Positions 12,115 to 22,922 are shown, counted from the stretch's first letter. The stretch: 64,000 nucleotides of DNA from Eumeta japonica (GCA_005406025.1 BGZK01000086.1:248001-312000), one strand, 5' to 3'. The notes: generated by a model not told the origin, from the sequence alone. Numbers and translations are program-made.

Positions 12115-14085
12115 TTAGAAAGATTTTATATATAGATTTTTATATATAATTAAGAAGATTATATATAAAAGAAGATTTTATATATTATAACGATTTTAAT
12201 AATTTTTGCTTGTCTTCATGTAAGTCCAGAACAGGTTGAAAAACGGCGGAAAGAATCGTGATTAAAGTTTCAGTGATTAGCGACTTTTGCTATATAATAA
12301 TATCGTAGAGTTTTAAACCTAAACCGATATATAAACAGCTTAAATAATCAGTCACTTGCATAATGACCGGTTTAGCTCTTATCTGCCCGAACCGTCAAAC
12401 TTTTGTGTTATGGCCGAAGTCAAAGCTTAATTTGTCGCTACTGCGCAATGCAGTAAGTAAACGGTCGTGCGTTTGTTTGCCTGTCCGTCTATCTCATGAT
12501 GTGTGTATGTAGAACGGCTAATATTCCAGTTTTCGTATAAGCGAATGTAGACGGTTTCTTTACAAAGGTTTATGTTTATAATTTGTTTATATTTTGTTTC
12601 AAGACTTCATATACCTCTGTTTTCATTAAATCGAAAACATATTAAGTAAAGAGGCATATGCGTATACGCATCTCAAATAGGTACAGATGCGTGAAAAAAA
12701 CATAGGTATTATTTTTTCTATTTTTACAAAATAAATTCGCGTGGGAAGATAACCACGTATCTTTAATAATTAAATAATGTTATCGGAGCAAAAGAAAATA
12801 TGTCGCTGTATTTAATTGACGTCCACCAATGCCTCTCTCTTAGTCGTTCGATCTTCCTTTTAAGCTTCTGAAAATTTATTTATCTATACTGAATTAATTT
12901 TTCTATTTTTATATATTTTAGATATTTATTTATTTATGCTCTTCTCAAACGAAATATTCATATAGTGCTAACGACTTGGAGTGGAGATTCGAATGTTGAT
13001 TTCATAAAAGGCACATCAAAGCCATTAGTGGATTTTTTGAAATCAATTTCAGATTTCAATATAATTCAAATGAAAGCACAACAAAATATGAAACAACGAT
13101 TGACAGAGTTTTTTTTTAAATATTTAGTAAATCTTTAATCAAAAGTATTAATTTCATCTTTTAGTCACCACAAACGTGTTGTTTAATTTTTAAAGTACGA
13201 TACAAATGACGATCAGAGAGGGAAAAATCTTCTAAAGTTATGAATATATAACAAAAAAATTGTTATATTTCGTATCTCACCTTGATGGTTTTCACTTCTG
13301 TCGTGTGGTCTTAAGCACAAACGTATTTTTCTTAATGCTTATTTCAAACACACCTAACTGTGCATAATGGTCAGATGATAGTTTATTTATGACCAACTTA
13401 GGTATACTGTGTTTTCATTGTTGTGAACATGTTATTGAGGCAGGTTGCGGAAGCAGCTGCGATCCTGGTCGGCTCCAAATATAGATTTTTTAAATTATAA
13501 AATTGGAATAAGGATTTTATGCTATTACATAAACAATAGTTTCCCATAAATTTATATTAAAATCTCCGCTTACAGCCATATATAGTATTTCCTATTACCA
13601 CTGATTTTATACAAAATTTCATATATTACTTTTTCGAAAACGTCTAGTGATGAATTTGGGGGTCTGTATACGCTTCATACATGACACTAGTTCGCTCAAC
13701 AGATAGGTTCACTAAATCTGGACTTTCCTTGTACTTAAATAATTTTTAACTATTATTAGAGAGCTGTAACCTATTTCGAACCGAGAGGTATAATCCATAC
13801 CTATGAATAAAATTGAAGTGTCTATTTGTGAATTCAAAATAGCTGCTATTTGTATGTGTCATAATATTCTTTATACTTATCGAGCACCCAAACAGTCCCC
13901 TGTAAGTTTTTTATTCATATGTGTGTTAGTGCAGTATATTCAGAGCGGTTTAATTGATTTCAGTGGAAATTTCGCTGAAAGATAGAAAAGCTTATTGGGT
14001 TTCATATAAAGTACTTTTTATTGGAGTTCACGCATTAAAATCGCCATCAATCGTCAATCGCGTCATCGTCCGATTGGAAATTACA
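12115..14085. other. AT-rich stretch, nothing recognised
   Basis: No coding family, tRNA or transposon motif was found. The small open frame at 13803-13985 has an ATG but an unremarkable sequence. The stretch contains generic degraded-repeat text only. Confidence 0.5.
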
Positions 14086-14089
14086 GGAT

Positions 14090-14380
14090 TTCATTGTAAG
14101 TCCACGCGGGCGGAGCCGCCAGCGAATTCTAACATCTGTACCTACTATAAACATACTAACATGAAGTATGCGCACACGCCATCCCTTCCGTCGGCATACG
14201 GAAGGCGCACGACTGCTTCGTCGTATTTTATGTAAACCACAAATCCCCTTCCGCGTTATGTTTTATACCGTGCCGTACGAATGGCTACATAAGTTTTTCG
14301 CATTTCCCCAAGAAATGGAAACGGTTCCGTTATATCTTTACGATTTCCGCGGCCCCCGCGGCGACTGTTGAAAATGTATT
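14090..14380. other. GC-rich islet preceded by a CGCGGGCGGAGCC repeat terminus
   Basis: GTCCACGCGGGCGGAGCCGC at about 14099-14118 resembles the ends at 36431-36465 and 48310-48340. The following 14170-14375 is GC-rich and open on both strands (plus strand: FYTVPYEWLHKFFAFPQEME; the minus strand is open too), so it cannot be called coding. Confidence 0.25.
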
Positions 14381-14849
14381 TATCTCGAGAAATATTTACA
14401 AAATCCTGAAAGATATATAGTTCCGTACACCAGATGAGTTCGAGAAGAAAAAATTGGTTAATCAAAATCATTATGTGTGAAAGATACATTATTTTTTCAC
14501 TTATTCCAATATCCAAAATTGCTTGTTTTTATTAAACATACAAATAAAAATGAATTGCCAATATGTGTGGACGTGTATCACTTCCGAGAGATTGCACTTC
14601 ATTGGATAATTATTTTATTGTTAGGTTTATTATTTCAGGACAAGCTTTGTATTAAAGAAAATAATTAGTATCTGTCTATCCATATGTCCCAGGTATCCTC
14701 GAAACAGCTGAACAAATCACGAAGCGCCTTCTACTAAAGGCCAAGTTTGCTCGGTTATGCGTTTAGGATACTTTATATCGCGACAATTTTTAGGCTCCCT
14801 GCGTGAAAAAACCCATAAATATGGTATAATTTATTGGCATTGCATCAAA

Positions 14850-14945
14850 ACTGAACCCTAAATCGAGTTCGGGAACAAAACCGGAATCGAGATTGGACCG
14901 AGACGAAATCAAAGACAAAGAGCGGGATCGGGATTAAGTTGGAAA
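14850..14945 (-). repeat. Degenerate GGACCGAGATCGGG-type minisatellite
   Basis: Irregular purine-rich units such as GAACAAAACCGGAATCGAGA and TTGGACCGAGACGAAATC. The same compositional pattern recurs at 15250-15415, 37440-37640, 38880-38990, 44030-44100, 45770-45905 and 48280-48310, often beside a CGGCTTCGCCCGCG-type terminus. Confidence 0.5.
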
Positions 14946-15180
14946 CAATGTCATCAGTTGATACAAAAAAAGTATAAAACCATTGTATGTTCACAAGGGA
15001 GAGCTGCGAGCGATAGCTGTGTACATAAATAAAAATCAACGTGAGTATGTTTGTTCTCTAGCATGCCTAATCCATTGACCCGATTACGGTGAAATTTTAT
15101 TGATATGGTGTATACATACCCGGGAAAGTTTCTAAAAAAAATAGCATTAGTCAACGGTTTTAGCTGGTCCAATCTAGATG

Positions 15181-15226
15181 AATTATGATATTGTTTATAT
15201 TTTACGGTATACACAATATCATAATT
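15181..15226. repeat. 14-bp perfect inverted repeat
   Basis: AATTATGATATTGT (15181-15194) and its exact reverse complement ACAATATCATAATT (15213-15226) are separated by 18 nt. Could be a palindrome or hairpin remnant of a MITE. Confidence 0.7.
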
Positions 15227-15249
15227 ATATAGTAACTAGTGATAGTAAC

Positions 15250-15415
15250 CCTCGGCTTCGATCAAATTAACCTGTTACTTATAGCAAAATTGGAATTGAA
15301 AGCGCAGCGAGCAGAACCGATAACGGAACCAGAATCAGAATAGAAAACGGGACAGAGATCGAAATTTAGAATGGAATTAGGACCGAAATCGACCGTAATC
15401 AGTAATCATCGATCT
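15250..15415 (-). repeat. Degenerate minisatellite, second array
   Basis: Units such as CAGAACCGATAACGGAACC, GGGACAGAGATCGAAATT and TTAGGACCGAAATCGACCG, directly upstream of the Helitron. Same family as 14850-14945. Confidence 0.5.
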
Positions 15416-15644
15416 AATCTAATCTAAATCTAAATATCTAAATACATATATAAAATGCCAATGTTCGTTTGCAAAGACAGGGTTTTCTCTAACACCACGA
15501 ATTCTAATCTACTTACCATTGGAGAGAGTATCAACTTCCCTTGGACTCACGGTGAGAGGAAGGGAGTTTGATCGTGGTGGATGGAAGTGGGTGCTTGTGG
15601 GTGCCGAAAATGTAAAAAAATATGTATATCCTTTTTTAACTTAT

Positions 15645-15945
15645 GAGAACTTCTGGGAATGATCTAGATAACTCGAAAATGTATGCAACTGCTAAAATCG
15701 ATCCGGGATGCTCTAGAAGGTTCTAAAAATTTCTGGAATGATCTAGAAAGTTCCAAAATGTCTGCAACTGCTAAAACAAATATGGCATATTTTAGAAAGT
15801 TCTAAAACGTGTACAACTGTCACAATCGATCGGCAATGTCCTGAAAGGTTTTAAAAATTTTTGGAATACTATAGAAAGTTCCAAAATGTGTGCAACTGTT
15901 AAAATTGATGTGGAATATTTTAGAAAGTTCTAAAAAAATTATGAA
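15645..15945 (+). repeat. Helitron 5' tandem subrepeats
   Basis: Alternating units of about 48 and 30 bp built around GATCTAGAAAGTTCCAAAATG, TGCAACTGCTAAAATCGAT and AGAAAGTTCTAAAA. They lie between the inferred Helitron 5' end and its first frame. The following 15950-16300 is noncoding leader. Confidence 0.7.
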
Positions 15946-16309
15946 ATGAATTATATGAATACTGAGAAATAATTTAAAAATTCTTAACAAATTTAAGATA
16001 TGCTGTCATTGTTGGGAATCTTGAATTTCTGATGTTTTGATATCCAATGGTATATTAACAGAAACTCAGTAATTTTTCGTCATTTTGATGGTGTTTGCAG
16101 TCGAGAGAAGATCAATTGAAATTGAGAGTGAACAGTAGTTAAACAAACTGAAGTGATTTTGACAAGTGAAAAAGAAGAAATTGTCTGAATATTCTAGTGT
16201 TCTGGTACTAGAAATTTCGATGTATTATGGCATATAAAGTTCATTGACTTCGTCATTGTCATCATAATAACAATCAAGAGATTAATTTTGTATAACTTTA
16301 TTACATTGC

Positions 16310-17660
16310 ATGTACATAATTCCAAGGCGCAAAAAAGTATTTACAAAACCTCAAGTGTATTCAAAAAGGAGAAGAGTAGCACTTCGAACTGAAACAGAAA
16401 AACAACGAGAAAAATGGCTTTCGAATATTCGTAAAGGAGTGAAAAAAATTAAAGAAAATTTAAACAAAAAAGAAAGAACACATATTACCGAAGAGGTGCT
16501 ATCCTGAATGAGCACGTAAAGTGGAAAACACACGAAACAAAGGAATAATGACCACGTTACGCAAAAAACGAGCTGTAACAAGTAAAATTGAGAATTTAGA
16601 ATTTTAGAGGTTCTATTATGATTGCAAAAAACAATACAGTGAACATCCACATATTGGCATCGGAAAAATGAATACGATATGCGAGTATTGTCATGCGAGG
16701 AAATTTAAAAGCGAAAGGTTTGTTCTGCTCGAGTGGTAAAGTCAATTTACCAGCATTAGATGTACTACCGCCACAACTACTCGCATATATGAATGGAAAA
16801 ACACCAGATTTTCTACAAAATATACATCGATACAACTGTTGTTTTTGAATGACTTCATTTTGAGCTTCATTAATATGCCACGAAAAAAATTTCAGCTCGG
16901 TTTCTTGAAAACCGGGCTGAAATTTATCACCGAGTAGGCTCACTTCTGCCGATGTCCAATGAAATTCTAAAATTTCTTCAAAGTATACTTCATTGATAAC
17001 GAAGAACTTGAAACAGATCAACGTTGCTATTACATTCAGGGACTACAACGAGATATCATTCAAAAATAAAATTCAGCGTCTATTTCATGATCATAATCAA
17101 CTAATCTATGTATTTAAGACTTCTCTAAACCAAATGGTTGCAGATAATTATGAAATCGCCATTCGAGCAGATAAAAGACCAGCCGGTCAACACCAACGAA
17201 GGTTCAATGCACCTCAAACGAACGAAGTTGCCGTAGTAATTGTTGATAACGATTGTAGTTGTCGGGATATCATTATTCAACAGCGAAGTAATAAATTGCA
17301 AAGTATTTCTGAAACACATCGTAGTTTTGATGCACTACAGTATCCGCTAATTTTCGGCAAGGCAACACAGCAGGACGAATCTATACAGTGTATCCCAAAA
17401 AACGTTGAATGTTTCTATCTACGTGTTTTGAAAATCTAAAAACTGTCAATGGTTAATGGTGTCAATGGTATCTACTAGAAAACGATAACCATTGGGAGTT
17501 AGCTATGGATGAAGCAGCCCAAACGGTAACAGCAAATCAAATTCTTGAGCTATTCGCAATTATATTAACTGCATGTAATCCTTCTATTCCAAATCGACTG
17601 TGGCTAAAATATCAAGAATATATGAGCGATGACATCTTGGCTGAACTACGACAACAAAAC
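16310..17660 (+). pseudogene. Helitron Rep/helicase N-terminal half, internally deleted
   Basis: 16310-16507 is a short basic frame (VALRTETEKQREKWLSNIRK), typical of the Arg/Lys-rich Helitron N-terminus. About 16650-16850 reads HPHIGIGKMNTICEYCHARK and LPALDVLPPQLLAYMNGKTP, the CxxC zinc-finger-like region. 16993-17380 reads AVTFRDYN-like, VADNYEIAIRADKRPAGQHQ, RRFNAPQTNEVAVVIVDND and SISETHRSFDALQYPLIFGK. After about 17380 it jumps to PKNVECFYLRVL, VNGV and DNHWELAMDEAAQ, which in intact Helitrons lies hundreds of residues later. The missing part includes the HUH/tyrosine endonuclease core that nicks DNA, so this copy could not start rolling-circle transposition. Confidence 0.8.
16887..16925. 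repeat. 17-bp hairpin inside the Helitron reading frame
   Basis: AAATTTCAGCTCGGTTT (16887-16903) and AAACCGGGCTGAAATTT (16909-16925) pair with a single mismatch across a 5-nt loop. The normal protein text of the family is lost across this spot, suggesting a local inverted duplication. Confidence 0.75.
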
Positions 17661-19370
17661 TCGAACTTTTTTTAATTTGTCCGGAAATTTTTAAAAAAGC
17701 TTTGATATTGACAGAAGATTAATTTTTAGCAATATCTAACCAAACGTTAATACAACTAGGTGTTCAATTTTCTAAACGAAGTCATTTGAATGCTATGAAC
17801 AGTGAATTTTTAAGAGAAACAAATTATAATATCGACGAATTGAGGCTTTACATCCAACACAACAAACTCTTATTAATTGAGAGTCAAAAACAAGCATACG
17901 ATATAATAGTGGATTTTTATACAAAAACAGCAAGGTGGTATAATAATTTCAGGCGCACCTGACGGCACCAGGAAAACATTTTTGACAAATTTAATTCTAG
18001 CTGAAATCCGTGCAAATAAAGAAACTGTTATTGTATTGTGTGAGGTGTTAATTCGCGGGAAATCCATATTAGTAGTTAGCGGAATAAGATAATTACAAAA
18101 ATAAATAACACTTGCTTAGGTGTTCGATATCTGTCAATCCTCTGGAATCAATATTCAATCATTTGGATAGAGATTCGTAGTGGAGAGGCAGATTCGAGGG
18201 TCAGCGGTGGGTTGCATGCTGCATGTTAATGCATGTTGCAGGCGAGCGTCAAAGAAACTGTTTTCGCTCTGGCATAATCTAGGATAGCGGCAACACTTAT
18301 GAGTGGTGAACGAACCGTGCATTCTAGTTTAAAATTAGATGTGATTGACTATGAATTCCCGATACGTGACACCACGCAATCATCAGCACATGGACAAATA
18401 TTGAAACAGTGCAAAGTCTATGGTACGAAAGCACAATAGCCCATAGAAAACTACTAGACGTATTCGATAGAACATTATAAGGTTTACGCCAAAACACGAA
18501 AGTAATGGGAAGTGAATCATAAATACTATCAGGTGATTTACGTCAAACGCTACCTGTCATTTCAAAACAACGCTGGCGCACGAAATTAACGCTTGCTCAA
18601 AGAAGTCGGTCATCTGGGAATACGTAAAAATAATTAAATTAACAACAAATATGAGACACAAATTTCAGGAGATGAAAAGGCGCTAGAATATTCTGAAAAA
18701 CTTTAACAAATAGGATAGGACACCGATCCAATAGACGAAAATACTGGCCAAATCACATTAACTAATGAGTTATGTAGTGTTGTTGAAACACCGAGACAAC
18801 TTATAAATGAAGTATATCCAAGTATTGCTGAAAATTATACCATTTTGGAATAATTACGCAACGAATTATTTTAGCCACGACAAACGACCTTGACAACGGC
18901 ATCAACAACATCATTCCGGGAGAAGAGAAAATCTACATGTCCATAGATACAATGACCGATGAACGAGAAAGCATCAGTTTCCCTACTGAATTCTTAAATT
19001 CATTAGATGTTCCAGGAATGCCATTACACTGTCTTAAGTTAAAACTTCGTCCACCAATTATTTTATTACGAAATTTGAACTCGCCGAAACTGTGTAATGG
19101 TACAAGAATCTGCTTCAAACAGTTACAAAATAACATCATCAAAGTCATTATAATGACCGGTAAAGAAAAAAGATATACCACGGATACCTTTAATATCACA
19201 TGGATTGCCTTTTACTTTTAAACGCTTATAATTCCCGGTGAAGTTGGCTTACAGCATGACTATCAACAAAGCACGGGCCAAACATTTCTATACTGTGGTG
19301 TTGACTCAAAGGAACCATACTTTGCACACAGCTAATTATACGTCGCATGCTCACTAGTAGGATCACCTCG
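17661..19370 (+). pseudogene. Helitron PIF1-type helicase, degraded and interrupted
   Basis: About 17690-17930 reads FSKRSHLNAMNSEFLRETNY and ESQKQAYDIIVDFYTKTA. The Walker A region at 17952-17978 is GAPDGTRKT instead of the canonical GAPGGTGKT-like P-loop, with two loop glycines replaced, so ATP binding should be lost. A 221-bp element interrupts the gene at 18030-18250. Sequence resumes with RIAATLMSGERTVHSSLKLD, then ILSGDLRQTLPVISKQRW (motif III/IV region), ILATTNDLDNGINNIIPGEE, SIDTMTDERES, FLNSLDVPGMP and RPPIILLRNLNSPKLCNGTR in several frames. The frame 18937-19221 is a genuine helicase piece. Dead copy. Confidence 0.85.
18030..18250 (-). mobile_element. Small element (221 bp) inserted in the Helitron helicase, 12-bp duplication
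   Basis: AAAGAAACTGTT occurs at 18018-18029 and again at 18251-18262, flanking the insert; deleting one copy and the insert restores the helicase alignment. On the minus strand the element begins GACGCTCGCCTGCAACATGC and ends CACCTCACACAATACAAT. The same two ends occur in the 86-bp copy at 46031-46116, which also has a 12-bp duplication. No ORF and no clear poly(A) or microsatellite tail. Class unknown (SINE-like or DNA element). Confidence 0.8.
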
Positions 19371-19439
19371 AACGTGATCTGACGTGATAAGTATTCAGAT
19401 TACAATACGATTTAATTTTGTTGGTTATTGCTTTGAGCC

Positions 19440-19830
19440 ACAGTCTAAAATTACATCTATGTGCTAATAATTAGCTTATAAAAGAAACCGATCTTGCATG
19501 TGTATACATGCAAGTAGATACTGAATATAGTCAGAAGCATGTTTTGTCTAAGAGTGTTTCGCCTAGACGTGTAGGCAAACGTCCTCCACGGGTATGTGTA
19601 GACATCTCTACTAGAGACACCTAAGCATACCTATAGAGGATGATATTATCAAGTAACGTATTACGTAAGTTTAATTTTCGTATTATTTAATTTAATTTTT
19701 TTGTGTAAGACTTAAATACTTGTGTAATGTTTTTATTTTTAATGGATGTCAGGTTAGGCGATGCCTTCGAGTCTTTACGAAATAAACGCGCCTGATACAC
19801 ATATTTCCTATTCAATATAGTTACTAACGT
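19440..19830 (+). mobile_element. LTR-like block (TATA box to polyadenylation signal)
   Basis: Just where the Helitron helicase ends abruptly, the sequence has TTATAAAAG at about 19474-19482 and AATAAA at about 19780, roughly 300 bp apart, with a small palindrome TCTCTACTAGAGA near 19605. This spacing fits a solo LTR, but no TG...CA ends with a target duplication were found. It could instead be a host promoter or unrelated sequence. Confidence 0.2.
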
Positions 19831-20790
19831 GGAGGGAGCTTATTTATTTATTGTATATATAATTATACTTATAATATATATTATGCGAGATCCTTAGTGT
19901 TTTTCCTAAAAACGAACGTCATTTACATCATTATTTGCAAACATCGTTTATTAGGTGTTCATTGGACAGGCGAAATCGTAATTAATATCATGAAAAATAT
20001 TTTCGATGTACGTCTTAATAAATTAATAAATGTTTTATAAGCTTCGAATGAAAGTAAAATAGCATTCGAGGTCGTTCTTTTTCACTTTCATCTGAAATAA
20101 CAAATATTTTCAATATTGAAATTTCATATTAAGGTATGTTTACATAGTATAGTTACGATGTAACCCGTGACGTTATCTACCAGCACGTCTACAATTCAGT
20201 ATAAGGCTATATTTCACTTAAAGATTTTGAAATAAAAGACTTAATTTATTAATTAAAAAAAAAAATAGAATAACCACTTACAACATTTTAGTGATAGAAT
20301 TTTACAAGTTGCGTTTTTAAATGAGAGAAGTGACAGTGTAACTTAATCGACTTTGATTAATTTTCTCATTACACATGTTCATCATTCTAGTTAGAGGGGC
20401 TCGTTCGCCCGCGTCACTTTTTCAACGGTCAAGCCAAAAGGCTGCGTGGAACACCGTGATGCATAAGTTGGTTCAGTTGCACATGGTCAGATTATGCGGG
20501 GCGGGTAGAAGCTACTCACGTTATGGAATAGTATTGACGAATGTCTTAGGATAAGCTTTAGACACGCTGTCTAAATTAAATTTATTTTCTTCTAAATCTT
20601 GGGTGAGAGCGAGGAGGGACGTGATAGCATTCTTTTGGCATTATCAGACAGTTCGTAAATTATTTTTTTTCATTTTTGACAATTTTGTTCAAATGCCCTT
20701 TTTAAGCGTGAAGTTGCATAAAGCGGTCACATAGCTTAAAGTTTCGACAAGTTTTTATTGACTCCAATTATACAAACCATTTTTTCTAAG
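19831..20790. other. No recognised feature
   Basis: AT-rich, with one mildly GC-rich patch at 20395-20510 that has no coding or repeat identity I can support. Confidence 0.5.
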
Positions 20791-20795
20791 CTTAC

Positions 20796-20902
20796 CAGAC
20801 GACTACATATTTTCCGACAACACGATCTGTAAAATGAGCAACTCCTACAAACTCTCCGCATTGCCAACCAGTGGGACCGGACGTAACGAAATATATGCAC
20901 TT
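20796..20902 (-). CDS. Candidate internal exon of an unknown host gene (36 codons)
   Basis: The minus strand from 20902 to 20796 reads without stops as KCIYFVTSGPTGWQCGEFVG followed by VAHFTDRVVGKYVVVW, and runs straight into a good splice donor, TG|GTAAGC (GT at 20795-20794). Possible acceptors (AG at about 20901-20906) precede the first codons, though the pyrimidine tract is modest. The hydrophobic and aromatic pattern, Cys pair and GC-balanced codons look like real protein. I do not recognise the family. The longer 142-residue frame over the same bases (20736-21164) is in another phase and looks like chance. No partner exons were found, so this could be a solitary pseudo-exon or part of a gene with long introns. 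Confidence 0.35.
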
Positions 20903-20904
20903 TC

Positions 20905-22650
20905 TTCAAAACATACATAAAGTTTACAATGAAAATCACAGTTATATGCGTAAATGAACTAATATTTTCAAATAGATATAATACAGTGAATAATTGTAAA
21001 AACCAAAATGATCGACAAACAAAATAACTTCTTAATATATTTCTGTAAGCGATTCTTTTACAGAAATATTTAAAAATGATTATTAATGGTATAGCATTTT
21101 TTTTATTATTATACGTAGTTCTGTAGAACAAGCAAGAAAAAAGTGTCGTTCTCCAATCTATCAATTATGACTTTTATATTTAATATAAAGCACACAATCT
21201 GCAAATCATCAACTCTCCATAACGGCTTAGGGTGATGTAACGTGCATTTAATCAGTTTCGAAATAATATCCCGAGGAATAGTTAAATTCATATGAAAATA
21301 ACTCCATCTAGGCAACTATAATCGCACCACTGTATGGCTCTTGATTGGCTGATTTTGTTCTTTGCAATAGACTTTCAGCGAAAACATCTTTCGCGGCCAC
21401 GTTATTCACAGAATAACCGAGACGGATAATTTTTGTCGATTTCACCATCGCACATACACAAGGAGACAAACGCATCGGATTGATAGCTTCCGGAAACTAT
21501 TACAACTTCTGTATTAGTTACGATAATAAATTATATCTCGTACGAGGTAACATACGTGTATAGGAGTAAATGGAGCAAGAATCGGCCAGATAAAGTGTAC
21601 TTCCGATGGGCCGGAATGACCCCGGAGTGACCTTTCGAGAAGCGTCCGCCGATTGTCGGCTGCGGAGTAGAAATGAAAAGGCAGTTTAGATAGTGTTCTA
21701 TTGAGACCGACTTCTTTTTAGGCGACTTCCTTGTAAAGAATATTAAGATAACCCTATTTTAAGCGTATGCACACACGGTTTTTTTTGTTCAAAATCTGTA
21801 ATTATCTCTTAGTTTCCTTCCTTATACATGATTGAGATTAAATTTACATGTATACACGTAAATGTTCTATCGCTGTCGGGTCAGCTTTTAACTATACAGG
21901 TCTTAACCACTCCGAGGCACTCTCACAATAGTTTTTTTATTTGAGATAAAGGCCTAAGCTTAACCCCTCGCGACACTCCGGTATAAGTTGGGGGTCACCT
22001 AAAATTTGGATAAGACGAGAGGAAGCCCCGTCTATGTCGTTTGTTAGCGACATAGACTGGGTAGCGACTAGTTCGTGGTAGAAATTAATGCCTTCTCGTC
22101 TGAAGTCAACGCTATTATATGCGTATCCTCCGATATTGTACGCGCATTTGATTAAAATTCAATAACCGAATGAACGTCGATCCTCAAACGTGATGGAGTC
22201 GTGGCGAACTTCTGATGGGGACCCTTTTCATTCGTTAACAGCAACATCTCAAAGCTTCGCATATTTGTTCATTTCTGAGAACGTAACTTCAAGCCTGGCC
22301 TGCCGTTCCGACCAAGTTATTTTCTTGCAATTGAACTCATAAATGGTTAATAAAATGGATTTAAAACTTGTCAATAACGTCTAAATAAATTAATGAAACA
22401 TGGTTTGTTCATGTAGTACTACAATTTGGGATTTTCTCTAGGCCAGCCTACTATTAAACTGTTATTATCTTCAATTTGAAATTCCATACACACTTTTAGT
22501 GTTGACATAAAATATAAGTTTAACCATGATGTGGCATTGCAACGAGTTCATTTATTTACAAAGAAGCTCTTTGACACTTAATAATATCGATTTTACTTAG
22601 CATTGATAGAGACTTTTACAAGATAAGGCAGGCATGCAAAGTATTTCAGC
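20905..22650. other. No gene recognised
   Basis: Mixed AT-rich DNA with GC-richer patches at 21390-21480, 21560-21690 and 21960-22300. Apart from the nested inverted repeat at 22013-22101, I found no transposon or coding motif. The frame at 21109-21315 has no identity. Confidence 0.45.
22013..22101. repeat. Nested inverted repeat (two-tier hairpin)
   Basis: The inner stem GTCTATGTCG (22030-22039) pairs perfectly with CGACATAGAC (22048-22057) around an 8-nt loop. Outer arms AGACGAGAGG (22013-22022) and CCTTCTCGTCT (22091-22101) also pair with one mismatch. Could be a MITE core or a structured RNA. Confidence 0.6.
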
Positions 22651-22659
22651 AATTTTAAT

Positions 22660-22885
22660 TGAAGAACTGGATGTGCTACGTTTGCGACACCAGAAAAAAA
22701 CACGACGCAGAGCACATTCTGGAAGGATGACATATATTTCTGTGCGAAAATACAAAAGTCGAATGAGACTTTGGGCCTCTGGTCCGAAAGGAAGATTTTG
22801 AGGCAGATCCTCGCGAATAAAAAGAATGAGGCAGTTTTCTCGGATATTGCAAAGCGATGGCGAGGAAATGCAAAAGGTTAAATAA
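22660..22885 (+). pseudogene. Probable R1/Jockey-type LINE 3' end fragment
   Basis: One plus-strand frame reads MCYVCDTRKKHDAEHILEG, fitting the CxxC...DDAEH...C zinc-knuckle-like motif at the C-terminus of R1/Jockey-group LINE proteins. After stops it continues with GSFLGYCKAMARKCKRLNK, resembling the basic tail. Several stops break it. No RT domain is adjacent, so this is a 5'-truncated relic at best. The opposite-strand frame 22676-22894 is a shadow. Confidence 0.4.
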
Positions 22886-22922
22886 ATAGATCAAAATTAA
22901 AACACAAATTTGGTGATTGCTA

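Larger units (their letters stand above)
15425..19380 (+). mobile_element. Decayed Helitron (rolling-circle transposon), Rep core deleted
   Basis: The region reads as one Helitron in order: a 5' part (TATAAAATGCCAATGTTCG at about 15450 and tandem repeats 15645-15945), a basic N-terminal frame, a cysteine-containing zinc-finger-like segment, the N-terminal part of the Rep/helicase-like domain, then a jump to the segment after Rep and a PIF1-type helicase to about 19370. The helicase ends in LYCGVDSKEPYFAHS, LYVACSLVGSP, the expected C-terminal motifs. Stops, frameshifts, a missing HUH core and an inserted element make it non-functional. The exact ends (TC start, CTRR end with hairpin) were not identified; the start is inferred from layout and the 3' end may be lost to the LTR-like block beyond. 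Confidence 0.85.

Noticed and set aside
14168..14516. Open frames on both strands around 14.3 kb
   Set aside because: Both strands open in a GC-rich patch with no family match and no good splice sites; kept only as an islet.
16596..17021. 141-residue minus-strand frame
   Set aside because: Shadow opposite the Helitron zinc-finger and Rep N-terminal sequence.
20736..21164. 142-residue minus-strand open frame
   Set aside because: Hydrophobic/aromatic composition of AT-rich DNA, no family signal; a different phase over 20796-20902 looks more like protein.
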